64,000 nucleotides of DNA from contig NC_069377.1 in the NCBI RefSeq assembly GCF_021730395.1, positions 70,571,001 to 70,635,000 on the forward strand, given 5' to 3'. This stretch comes from Mercenaria mercenaria. Its lineage: Eukaryota; Mollusca; Bivalvia; Venerida; Veneridae. Positions 23,710 to 36,000 of the stretch are shown in pieces. How positions within the stretch are numbered: the first letter of the stretch is position 1; each line of letters begins with the position of its first letter. Below the pieces are notes generated by a model. The model was given only the letters and a program-made list of their open reading frames with translations, did no database searches and was not told the origin of the DNA. A program made the translations under genes and the position numbers.

Positions 23710-26430
23710 GATTACTGGATTCTTGCTTTATGAGCGTTAGAAAAGCAAATCTATTAGGAAATAATGAATCACTGTGCAGAATGAATGCCTTTAATGGAAT
23801 ATTTGTTTTACTTTTTTCTGCATTGTCAGAGAAAGTATGGATATAATGTAATGTTAATTGTAAGTGAATGTTTTCCTTCGTTTTAAGTTCATAGTAAAGT
23901 GGCCAGAAGACGGATGTGTGCCATTAGACAGTTGTTTACTGTAATAACTTTATGTAAATTTAATAAGAAAAATATTTTTTCAATTAAAAGTGCTTGTTTA
24001 TCTGAAAAAAATTGTTTGTATATCTCGCAGTGAGTAAAAATGATTTGGTATTGCCATACCTAAAATCACTGAGGCGAGAGAAAAATGTAAAACACGTTTT
24101 GATTGGCTGCACACTAAATCTCATAAAATCACGTTTTTGGCGGTAACTTATAATAAACATGTCCTTTGACAGATTTTCTTCAACAGAGAAACATGTAGTT
24201 TTTCAACTACAACATTCTTCTGAACTTTTACAGCTAATTACATCTCAGGTAAATTGTCCTGTCCCTTGTTCATGAATTGGTTGAAGACGTACGCTAGAAT
24301 TCATTGTTTATGATCATAGATGGGCGAAATTTTTCCATATAACAGAATTTCTTCATACTTTGGATATTGAAGGGCAATCATCTAAGGAACAAAAATATGC
24401 AATAAAAATCATAGGTCACCGGTATTGAAAACGAGTTGTCTGCCCTTGAAAACGCATTTTAGACCAATTTTCATGAATTATCACTGCAGCTGTTTTCCCA
24501 GTTTGTCAATTGTTTTTATAGGAAAATATTAATTTCTTCTAAGTAAATTTACATTTGCAACTTTCTTTGCTAATTAACTGCTTTTATTTTGTTTTATGTT
24601 GTTATAGCTTATGCTTGTCTTTGTTTGCTTGCAAGACACCCTGCACTTCTGCATTCTGCATAATCTATATTCCTACAATTGAATTAAATAACTAAGAACC
24701 CAGCATATTATTTCCTATTTTGAGACAACCCCCAAAATTTATGCTCTGGTGGAAGCATCTCTGTCACATATATTTATGGACTGTGTGCGTTTAAAAAATC
24801 AAAAGAAGATTCGTTGGGCGCAATTACAACGTAACAAGCATAATAATAGCAGACTCGGTTTAATTCACTTCACGAGAGGTAATGAAATGTGCAACACCTT
24901 CACGCCCCATAGCAATAGATTAAGATGAATTCTGTTCTATAGATACACATGACCGAACTCCATGGTCCCAAAGGATCAGAAAATATAACTGCACTGGGAC
25001 CAAGTATAGGGAGTCACACTGAAAAGACCCTCGTACAATGGTTTGTACCTGGAGGATGAGATACATTATCGTTAATCATGCCGATAATTAGACGATATAT
25101 CAATACTTTTATGCCCCAGGGCACCTTTCTTAAAATACTGTGTTGAAAATAATCCATTGTCTTTGTTATAAAAGTAAATTAGCGTGATAGCCCCGCTGAC
25201 TAAATGTTGAAACACGAAGGCAAAAATGGTGGACAATTCATGTTAAAAATAAGTTTTTGCCGATCGTTTAGGGGGAAGTGATTTACAATTGTCAAATACT
25301 GATCATAAATCATTTCATGTATAAGGCATTGTTTTATAAATAAAAGTTTCACAGTTTGTCACACTTTACCAGCTTATGTGTTCAAATTTATCATAATTAA
25401 GAAAAAAAACATTGTGAGAAAATAAATTAGCCTCATTTAACCTATCTGTATAAGCAACAGAGTATATCAAGATTTAACACAGAATGAACATAGAATATAC
25501 ATCACCTTTAGTTCGGCCATTACTTCTGAAACTGGTAAAATCTGATGACAAGTAAACATATCTGATACGTTTTTCACATAATATTAATCTAAAAGAACGA
25601 TTTACTTTCGTGATCTCTATGATGAATCTCGTAACATCAGTGAGTACAATTAGCAGTTGCAGCCCTATCACACTACCTGTGCTTTTTAAACTGACTCAAC
25701 ATATTACTTCATCCTACAACATTTCCTACCACTTTATTACGCAAAACATTCTGTATTAACTACAACACGGATTCCGAGAGAGCCGGCCCTATGAAACATA
25801 ACTCCCCCATTTGATAGATGAAGCAGACCAGTAGTCTCGTCTTACTCTCCTCGATTTAAACCAGGCTTTTGACACAGTCACTCTAAACTTTTATATAAAG
25901 TCCACGAACACTATATCAGAGGCCTCACTCACTGCAGAATTCTCTCTTTTTAATCGGCAGAACCAAAGTTGACATTCTCGAATGTTGGTAGTCATTCCAA
26001 AATGCGTTTAAGACCTCTGAAAAAGGTCTTCGGGGAAAGGATCCCAACATCTCCTCGCTTTTTCAGGTCAAAAGTAATACCTTGCTGCAAAGAATTATGA
26101 ACTAATAAATATTCATATTCATAAATATCGGGACCTTTAAATGCTATCTAAAACATTTTATGTAAACCAAGTACAAACCTGCATATAATCGAACAGTACA
26201 AAAACATCGCGCATCTGATATCTATAAAAGAAGCAGATGTTTTCATTATCTTACCAGTCATGTTACAGAGGAGATATTTGATATACATGTACGTCACAAC
26301 ACGAACTGTCAGACTAAAATGTCGCACACGTAAAATCATTAGAAAATACAAGTGGCATCCCACGCAGCCAGCTTGATATATGAAGTCGAGTTTGAATGAC
26401 CTCATGTATGCTAATTGAGTGTAAGAAATA
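23710..26430. other. Intergenic or 5' intron of the OGFr gene; SINE-like fragment
   Basis: Mostly AT-rich noncoding DNA. Positions ~24800-25030 (AAGATTCGTTGGGCGCAATT onward, with TTCACGCCCC and CCATGGTCCCAAAGGATCAG) resemble the repeat at 39247-39480, so they are a decayed copy of that SINE-type family. No coding exon found. Confidence 0.45.
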
Positions 26431-26609
26431 ATATTATATACCCTTCTCAAATGCGGTCACTTGATTGGTCGAAATGAGTGCACGCGCCGGTCCGCAAAAA
26501 TCGATATTGACCTGCAAAAGTGATAATGACTCCTGTGACATCATTTTTTTCTTATATGTATGAAATATATGCCAGTCAAATGAATACATTTGAGAAGGGC
26601 ATATAATAT
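26431..26609. mobile_element. MITE with 23-bp terminal inverted repeats (179 bp)
   Basis: The left end ATATTATATACCCTTCTCAA is mirrored by TTGAGAAGGGCATATAATAT at the right end (one internal mismatch). The interior is noncoding. Confidence 0.75.
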
Positions 26610-27677
26610 AACAATTATAGACGTATGTCCTCGGTCAATATCATTTTTACAGGTCCGTAAAAACACATATTAACCTCAACATAAGTCTATAGCTGTATAA
26701 TAAATAATTCCGTTTCTTTAAAGACACTTTATAGGTCGTTCAGTCCAAACGCATTAAATTCAGAATTGTTGTTCGGTTGTTCATCGTTTTGACAAACTCT
26801 GTTGATAGAGAACAAAACTTATATACACGTTCTTGTTGATCACAGATGAGAAGAATGGGATCTCGTTTTTACACAACATATTTCATATACAGTGTATGTG
26901 CAATTTTAACCAAAAATGCATCATATGAATTGCATTTTCCACGATTTGCTAGGTTACCAGCTCTGAAATGTGTTCACCTAAACTTGAATGCTGTTAGGTT
27001 CATTTCTATAGAACTTGATTCGTAAAAAAGGTTAATATATATTAATTTCTCTATTGGACATTTATTAGAATTTGAATATCACCGATTCATACAAAGAAAG
27101 TCAGAGCTGTTTGACATGTACATTGAACAACATATTACTCCTGGTATGTATTTATACGAAGAGGTGTCGGAAATAGCGCAAAATTACATTGACGTTATTT
27201 TGACGACAACTTATGCTTGACGTTAGACGTCACTTCAGGTATATTGTTTGTAACGGATATAGTTCAGTGAATAGATTAAACTTTGTATGAACCAGACGTG
27301 AGTTTGTTTCATTAAATACAGAGTTTACCCGCAACCCCCTACAAGAGATGTCAAAAAATGGGGTTGGGCAGGGGTGGGGTGGCGGTGGGGGTTGGGCGGG
27401 GGGGGGTGGGGGTTGAATGACTCGCTTAAAACCATCGACTGCCGACATGCATGTCATTCTACAGAACGATTGCGTATTTACCGTTATCACATGTTTGACG
27501 TCGCGGGAGTGTAATAAAGCCATGAAATAAAAATGATAATACACTAGTGTAATAAAGCTTTGTCGTCGACGTCGTTTATAGTATCGGAGACGTTGGTCAA
27601 ATTGACTTGTATGTATAGTAAAAGAAAGTAGTATTTTAGAGGTTTCGACAGGAAAGGCTAACATGTGATAAAAAGAA
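26610..27677. other. Intergenic; G-rich tract
   Basis: No coding exon. Positions 27359-27412 are a run of G-tracts (GGGG spaced by 1-4 bases) on the plus strand that could form a G-quadruplex. The opposite strand would read as poly-Pro, which I take as an artefact. Confidence 0.5.
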
Positions 27678-27817
27678 TATTACATTTGTGACTTTCCACA
27701 TTGAATTTATTAAACTCGTTGAATAAAATTGATAAAATGCTCGGCAGAACCTCTCATTTTATCATTTAATTCAACTGGTTTAATAAATTCAATATGAAAA
27801 GACACTCATGTAATATC
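27678..27817. mobile_element. Long-arm MITE (140 bp, ~60-bp arms)
   Basis: The left arm runs from ATATTACATTTGTGACTTTC through TTGAATTTATTAAAC to GATAAAATG. The right arm on the minus strand reads ATATTACATGAGTGTCTTTT, then the same core. The loop is ~20 bp. Nearly the whole element is a hairpin. Confidence 0.8.
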
Positions 27818-28409
27818 CCCTTGAATCCTGGAAAAGGCCTGACTGAAGGGTCACAATTTCGGACAGTACAAGACCGTTAAAAACTCTCAATTCAAAGAAC
27901 TGTTACATATTATCGTTTGATGCACAAGTGCCAAAGTTTGTCAAAACTAGGCTTACATCTTTTATAGCAATTCTGAAAAATAATTACTTTTATTTCTTTG
28001 CAAATGGTAACTTTTAAAGTGGCTGCTTTGTGAATATCTTAAGTATCCGGTTGTTCGGAACATGTAAATAATGTATTGGGCAGGTAAATTGTTGGTAAAA
28101 AGTAAATAGCTTGCCAACAATTGTGAGAAGTTCATTCTACAATTTATATTCTCTTTAGGCCGGATGATTAATGTTTACTTCAAAGTCGAACTGACTGCAT
28201 ATGACAATCTGTCAAAAATTACATTTGACTCGCTCATAGAAAAATAATAAATCATCGAAAAACTTACTACTTTGTTAATTTTATGGCACGAACATTATTG
28301 CAAATACATAAAAGTGTGCACATTTACAGTTCTAAGACTAAAGTATCGTATTAAAAACTATTTACTATCCGGAATTGTAATCAGTTTGAAGGGTTCTTTT
28401 CTAGATTCT

Positions 28410-28757
28410 AATAAAATCTGTAACAAAAATCCTTTAGAAGTACAGAGCGCAACCAAGTAAAATAATAGCAAGTTCTGTTCATGAAAGGTTATGAAATATG
28501 CTACGTCCATCACGCCCCCCTGGCGCCGGCTTTACCATTTTTAAACTGTTTCGGTAGCGTAGTTCGACGCGTGGTCGAAATTATTGTAACCAAATACTGG
28601 AGCACCTATAGCAACCACAGACGTCCCATAAGCCACCTGGAAGGCTTCCACACACGAAGAATTCCACTCCACCAGCGAGGCTCGAACCCACAACAGTGAG
28701 GGATAAGTGATTTTAAGTCGGTGACTTTAAGCACTCGGCCACGGAGGCCTCTCCTAG
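28410..28757 (-). mobile_element. tRNA-derived SINE (~345 bp)
   Basis: Read on the minus strand, the head has a pol III A box (GTGGCCGAGTGCTTAAAG) and a B box (GGTTCGAGCCTCG) ~45 bp downstream, in Leu/Ser-tRNA style, but no foldable acceptor stem. The body ends in a module (28410-28520) also seen at ~24800, ~39250 and ~60600. A 72-codon plus-strand frame through it is chance. Confidence 0.7.
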
Positions 28758-30011
28758 AAGAATTTTCATAAATTTGATTTAGATCTTCATCTCAAATTTA
28801 ATGCCTTTCACCTGTACGACAGGTGCCGACTAACTTTGTTTGTAACGTCATTATAAAGTTTCATGCAGAGATTTGTATGCTCAGTTCGCATAAAGCTACC
28901 TAACTTAAATATCAACATATTGTTACAATAAAAATGAAATGTATAGAAATAGGCGTTTAATCAAATTAATCAGTTTCAGTTTCAGAAATAAGTTTCATAA
29001 TAGTTAATTCTGGCCAGAGTTATGGAGACAGACAAAAGGACGGTCGTCGACGGCAAAAAATGTACCCTTAATGGGATGACGATGATGATGATGATGAAGA
29101 TGATGATTTTATGATGATGAAAATATAATGTTATAAATTCGTCGCAACACTAAAAGGCACGGACAGAATTTGTGAAAAATTGTGATTTTCTGTAAAACCC
29201 ATTTTTGCCAAGCACATATGTCACATTTGAAAATGTGGAGAATAGGATCTTATTCAACATAAATGTGTTAAAAGTGTAATCTGGGAATATATGGTTATAC
29301 ATGTACAAATGTTTAACAAGATATTTTTTACAATGTTTACACTTGCAAAGATGAATACTATCAACCAGAGTGTGTTTTCTAATTGTTTGCTATATTTTCA
29401 ACTCATCTATAAATAAGATTGAACTTCATTTGAATATATAATATTAATTTTTCAGTTAATTCATGATGCAGAACAAGTAGTCCGAACATATGTCTTTGTT
29501 AAGCGAATGTACGTTATCGATCGCTGTTCTGTACCGTCAAAAGAAAGTTTATATACCTGCGTTTTTCAATTTTAAAGAATGTAAATATCAGTTATAAATT
29601 ATATCTATATCAGCATGATGTTTTAAAAGGCGCTATTTGGAAATATGGATATTTAGATATGTTTAAAATGTAGTTTAAATGGGTTCTAGTGTTGCGAAAC
29701 AAAAACGGGTAAAACGCTTAATTTTATTATTATGTAGATGTAGTTTTATTCCGAAGGTGGTGCTAACTCGGAAACAAATAGTCTTGCAGGTGTATGTATT
29801 TTACTGGTAAATGCTGTAGCAATTAAAAAGATAATTTTGTCCATTTACAATTTATCATTTTATGTCGAATTATGTTAAATGATATGTCAATACGGGACAC
29901 AATTAAGGAGAACAGAACACTGTTTCTGCTGATCCACAACAGAGTAAAGACATTCATTTCTCGGATAGAGCCCTGTAATGTATGTTCACTTGAGAACTTG
30001 TGTGTTTTCAG
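28758..30011. other. Probable intron or 5' flank of the OGFr gene
   Basis: No exon recognised. A GATGAT trinucleotide run lies at ~29083-29120. The 5' exons of the OGFr gene were not found here. Confidence 0.4.
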
Positions 30012-33000
30012 CCGACAGGCGGACCGCCTCAACGGAAGTCAGCTCTGAAGAATACCAAAGAAAGAGGTCGACTAAACGACAGACCGGATAACATGGTAAA
30101 ATTGTAGAAATGTGTGTGTGTCTGGTTTTATCTCTGTTTATGTTTAAAAGAAGCTGTGCAGTCTATCCGCCTAGACAAAAGGGAAAGCACAGCTATACGG
30201 ATCGAAGGGCCGTGAGTTCGATCCCCGGGCAAGACGTATACATGTTCTCCGTGATGATTTGATAAAACACATTGCGTTGAGGACAGTCGTCCTCCACCTC
30301 TGATTCATGTGGAAAGTTGGCAGTTACTTGGGGAAAACTCCAGGATCACTAGTTTAGATAACTGCTCGCCGTTACATAATAGAAATACTATTTGAGGACA
30401 AATAAACAAACAAACAAACAAAACAGTTAACAATTTTTGTGTTTACTGTAATCATCGTTGAAGCCCGTAAATGAATAGCAGTAACGTCGGGTTTCTTTAA
30501 AGTGGCACAAAACCTGTCGTGTATCAGCCGGCAACTTAATATAGGTAAGCCAGTCAACCTCCTTTTAGTGACGTACATACATGTGGTTTAGATTTTGGGA
30601 GCATCACATTATTACATTATAAAAATTTGCAAATTACTGTAAATTAGAACTTTAACTGAAGAAACAGCCAAATCTGAAGAACAAACATATAAATGCACAT
30701 TCACCCCAAGATTGCATCTATCTTTTTAGAAATACTGCTTCGTGAAAGCAAAGGTGATATAACGGCATTCCTTTTTAGGGTAAGGGTTAAAGTGAAATAA
30801 TAGTAAAGTGGTCTCCATATACCCTCCATATACTAGTAGAAGTCTTTATTGAAGAAAGGCCGCCTGTAGATTCATACTTTTAGTATATTCTACCCTGTGA
30901 ATTAAGACCTAGTGCACGCAAAGACTACTTGATTTTCTATATCATGGTATTTGCAGAATTGTTTGACTAAACTTCATGTAAAACTTCCATCTGTTTAACA
31001 GGATAATGAGCCTTTCGGGACTGACATATTCCGACCAGACAGGGAACAGCAACCTGCCACTTTAGCATCTGAGAATGAAAGAATTTATCCAAGTCCTAGG
31101 ACAGAACAACCTGGAGAAAGGTCTGTTCAACGTGTACATTATGAAGACGACAATGACTTGGTTGATAATAGAGATGGAATGGATAGATTTATGGTATGAA
31201 TCAGGTTTTCAGTTTAGTGTTTCCATCTTTTTGACATTAAGTTAAATACATAAATAAGATTTACGTCTGGCTTTGGTTTGAACCTCGCTTCTTTAAACAG
31301 CCTCGACATAAAATTCTATGCCCTGACGTTGTTATTGATATGCGCTTAATAAATGATTCTTTTATAACGGTCCTTGTGTAGTTAACAATACAAAAGCAAA
31401 TAAATGAAACAATGTTTGTTTCATCACACGTATAAGGGTTATCTCGGCTATCTCCTTCTTACTGCTCATCACCTTTCATAAACATGACTATTCATTCCAG
31501 GATCCAAATCCTGACGGCAGTCCACGTCAGTTTCGCTCACAACTACCACACAATCAGCTATACCAGCCTCCCATGCCAATGGGAAGACCATATCGTCAGC
31601 AAGGACCGTATCCATATCGTACGTTACCACCACAAATATATCCTGTCCGCCTACCTGCACGGCGGACACTCCCACATTACGGTCCTATGTACCGGTCACC
31701 CGTACCAGTTAATGAACGATACCGCCCGGCACCTGTTTATTATAATTCACCACGTGCAATTCGCAGAGGTGTTCCACCTGACCAACCTCCACCTTATCAT
31801 GCGCTGGAACCCATGTCTTATAGAAGCAGTCCTCGGGCTGAGCCTGCACGTGAACCGATTCCGCCAGCAGATAGTTCATTTCCTAATCAAAATGGCGACC
31901 AAGATGGCGGTCTTACCGACAGGAGTGCCGTTCAGTACCAAGGTGCCCGCGACGGAAGTTATTCAGATCCAGAAAGTAGGTTATAAATTGTGCTTTCCAG
32001 ATTTATACAGGGCTTTATGTAGGACATCAGGGCATTAGTGAATAATGATGTGAAGAAAATTTAATTATCAGACCATTGTAATAACATGCATTCAATATGA
32101 TCTGGAATACATAGTACTCGACTGGAATAACAACTTCGACTTAAACAAAAACGAAGGTATGTTCGTAAACTTTACCAACCAATTTATATTTTGTTAAGAA
32201 TATTCTAACAAAGATTAAGTATGTTATATTTTATCTATTAGGATATGAAGTGCCAAGTTTACTAACCTCAGATTATTTGACAAACACAAAACCAGCAAAG
32301 AATCTTCAACCGAAGTCTGAAGAATCCGTTCATGAGGTAAGTGTATATGTCATTTAGCTACATTGTATATATTTTTTTTTCATTTTCAGTTGGTCTAAGA
32401 TTTTCCTGCTAACAGTCAATATGTCAAAGGAAAAAATTCAAGTAGATCTAAATATGTGCCATTTTAAAAATTAATCAAGTATGTTTCCAGATGTTCGAAA
32501 ATATTTTTAATCGAATTTCTTGTTATAATTATAGTATCAGTCAATATTGCATGCGCAGATTTTGTTTAGTATGGCAGAAATATGAACATGTCTGAACGTT
32601 TTGTTATTGTTCTTATTACAACTAGTCCGTTGGAATCATGGAGTCCATTCAATGTCCATGTATAAGAAGTTCCACATAATCCAGTGATGCGGGGCATGAG
32701 GGGTGTTACACTACGAATAGACTGAGTAGCATTCTATGCTTCTAAAGAATCTCCTTATAGATTTGTTTAACCTCTGGCTGATATATGTATAATCTCTATA
32801 TTTTCCGAACGACAAAATACCTGTTGTGTTACACGACATGTTATCGTATCTATTCTAAACAAAATATGAATTCAGGAGGACTTAATGTCAACCTTAATAC
32901 CGGCTTTGTCTACTAAAGCTAAGAAAATCTAGTATTTATTCAGCGTTATACAAGTATTAAACAAGTTATACAAGTATTAAACCTCAAGATAATGTTCTTC

Positions 33001-36000
33001 AAAGTTAATTTGTGCAAAGTCCATTTTTTCGTTTTCAAGCATTTTGATGTGCATGTTTATTGGAGAATCAATGAATAGCGCTTATTTCTATTATCTGCAG
33101 AAGGATGACGACGAGTATATTGGTGCAAATCTAAGATTCTACAGAAATCAGCTGAAATTCAGACCGAATGGTAAGTATATATATCCATTTATATGAGACG
33201 GCTGCTTTCTAATAAATGTTGTTCAACTGCGAGTGAGCCCGCCCGCTTAGCTCAGTAGGGAGAGCGTTGGTCTACGGATCGCGGGGTCGCGAGTTCGATC
33301 CCCGGGCGGGGCGTATGTTCTCCGTGACGATTTGATAAAGGACATTATGTCTCAAATCATTCGTCCTCCACCTCTGATAATTCCTGTGGGGAAGTTGGCA
33401 GTTACTTGCGGAGAACATGTTTGTACTGGTACAGAATCCAGGAACACTTGTTAGGTTAACTGCCCGCCGTTACATGACTGAAATACTGTTGAAAAACGGC
33501 GTTAAACCCAACACAAACAAACAAACAAATCAATTGCTAGTGAGGCACTAATCACATTAAAGTGTGATCATTTCTATATTTTCACTACCAGAATACGTTT
33601 GTGGTAAAGATGTTCCTCTGAAGAAGTTATTATCTGAGAACTTAATTCATTTGGGAAGCAGGTATTTGCCTTTTTACTCTACAGAGGTGTCGGTAACAGA
33701 GATTACACACTTCAAATGTAAATCATACAAGATTAGACAATATGTGTTTTGCATTGGATGTGTAAAGCAGCTAGTATATTAGTTGTTATGTGTATTTCAG
33801 GGGAATTTATAGATTACATACACAAATACTGGTATGGTAATTACAGTCTGCTTGAAAAATTGCATACATACATACATACAGTGGTAGGTATCTTCATAAT
33901 GTAACTTGAAAACACTCTTTTCTCCATAAAATACATAATGACAATAGCAATCATAACGATTTGTCAGACTAATTCGACGTTCAGATTGTTTTATATTTTG
34001 TGACGGGGCAATATTGCCCATATGAAGAAAATAACCTCAATATTTCCTAGGATCGCGTCAAATTTGTTGGACTATCATAACGATATGATGAAGAAAATGA
34101 TGATGATGATGATGATGATGATTGTGATGGGATGATGATGCTATCTACGGTATTGATGATGTCTCTCATTCAACAAAGCATCAAACATAATTTATTTTAA
34201 TATTAAGACCGAGACATATGGTAGTAATTTTAAGATTAAATTATTTTGTGCGCACGACATCTCATCTCGAGCGCTCAACATATATTTGGCGCGCACGACT
34301 TATTATCTTGTGCGTTCGACATATATTCGTGCGCACAACATCTTATCTCGAGCGCTCTACATATATCTTGTGCGCACAACATCACATCTCGAGCGCTCGG
34401 CATATCTCCTGCGTACAACATCTCATCTTGAGCCCTCTACATATATCTCGTGTGCGCGACATCTTATTTTGAACGATCGACATATATCTCGTGCGCACGA
34501 CATCTCATCTCGAGCGCTCTATATGTCTCGTGCATATGACATCTAATTTCGAGCGCTCGACATATATCTCGTGCGTACGACATCTTATCTTGTGCGATCG
34601 ACATATATTTCGTGCGCACAACATCTTATCTCGAGCGCTCTACATATATCTTATGCGCACAACATCACATCTCGAGCGCTCGGCATATCTCCTGCGTACA
34701 ACATCTCATCTTGGACGCTCTACATATATCTCGTGCGCGCGACATCTTATTTTGAACGATCGACATATATCTCGTGCGCACAACATCTCATCTCGAGCGT
34801 CGACATGTCTCGTGCGTACGACATCTAATTTCGAGCGCTCGACATATATTTCGTGCGTACGACATCTTATCTCGAGCGCTCGACATATATCTGGTGCGCA
34901 TGAGATCTTATTTTGCGTGCTCGACGTATATCTCATGCGCACAACATCTTATCTCGAGTGTTCGACATATCTCGTGCATACGACATCTTATCTCGAGCGC
35001 TCGACATATATCTCGTGCGCACGATATCACATCTCGAGCGCTTGGTACATCTCTTGCGTACGACATCTCATCTCGAGCGCTCGACATATCTCGTGCGTAC
35101 GATATCTCATTTCGAGCGCTCGACATATATTGCGTGCGCACGACATCTCATCTCGAGCGCTCGACATATATCTCGTGCGCAAACCCTCTTATTTCGGTAG
35201 ATATATACCTTTTGCGCACGACATCTCATATCGAGCTCTCGACATATACCTGGTGTGCACGACATCTCATATCGAGCGCCCGACATATATCTCGTGCGCA
35301 CGACATCTCATCTCTAGCGCTCGACATATTTCTCGTGCGCATGACATCTTATCTCGAGCGCACAACATATTATCTCATGCGCACGACATATTATCTCATG
35401 CGCACAACATATTGTCTCGAGCGCACGACATCTTATCTATATATATCAAGGCCCTTTGTGCGTGTTTTAGGTCATCAGTAAAAACAAACGACTGTCACCG
35501 TTTTTGCTTTCGTTTCGTTTATACTTATACCCATTTCACGGGTTTGCGGGGTAATAATTTAGATGCACAATCTGATAAAAAAAAGTAGCAAAAATTCAGT
35601 GAAGACGCAAAGGAATATATTTAAGTCCATGACAAAATAAAGATTTAGTATGTAGGCCTCGCCTGTATTATAGAATTATCCATACATGCAAACTTTTCTG
35701 ACAATGTGCGAATTGATCAGTCGAACTGCGATTTCTGTGATATATTGCTGTTCTAACATGCAGTAAACATCATTACTCATGTTCGTTTAATTTTGAAGCT
35801 AGGATGACCAATAATGTGCACTGCTCTCCCAAATGATGTGATAAACTTGTACTTGTGGGAAGTTTAAATAACATCTGAATAGGCAGGACTGTCCATATGT
35901 TTTATTGATGACCTAAATACACACAAAGGGCCCTAATATGTATATAGATAAGATGTCGTCCGCACGAGATAAAATGTCGTGCGCTCGAGATAAGATGTCG

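Noticed and set aside
27230-27664. 144-codon minus-strand frame with poly-Pro
   Set aside because: The Pro run is the complement of a G-rich low-complexity tract; the rest shows no coding signal.
33240-33310. Functional tRNA gene
   Set aside because: A and B boxes are present, but the acceptor and T arms do not pair and a SINE body with a CAAA-type tail follows.
34247-35440. CRISPR-like array (regular short repeats)
   Set aside because: There are no unique spacers, the repeats touch head to tail, the unit is doubly palindromic, and the host is a eukaryote.
34491-35588. 365-codon frame (SRALDIYLVRTTSHLERS-like) as a repeat protein
   Set aside because: It simply reads a 41-bp noncoding repeat in rotating phase. 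There is no initiation context or conserved frame, and similar frames occur on both strands.
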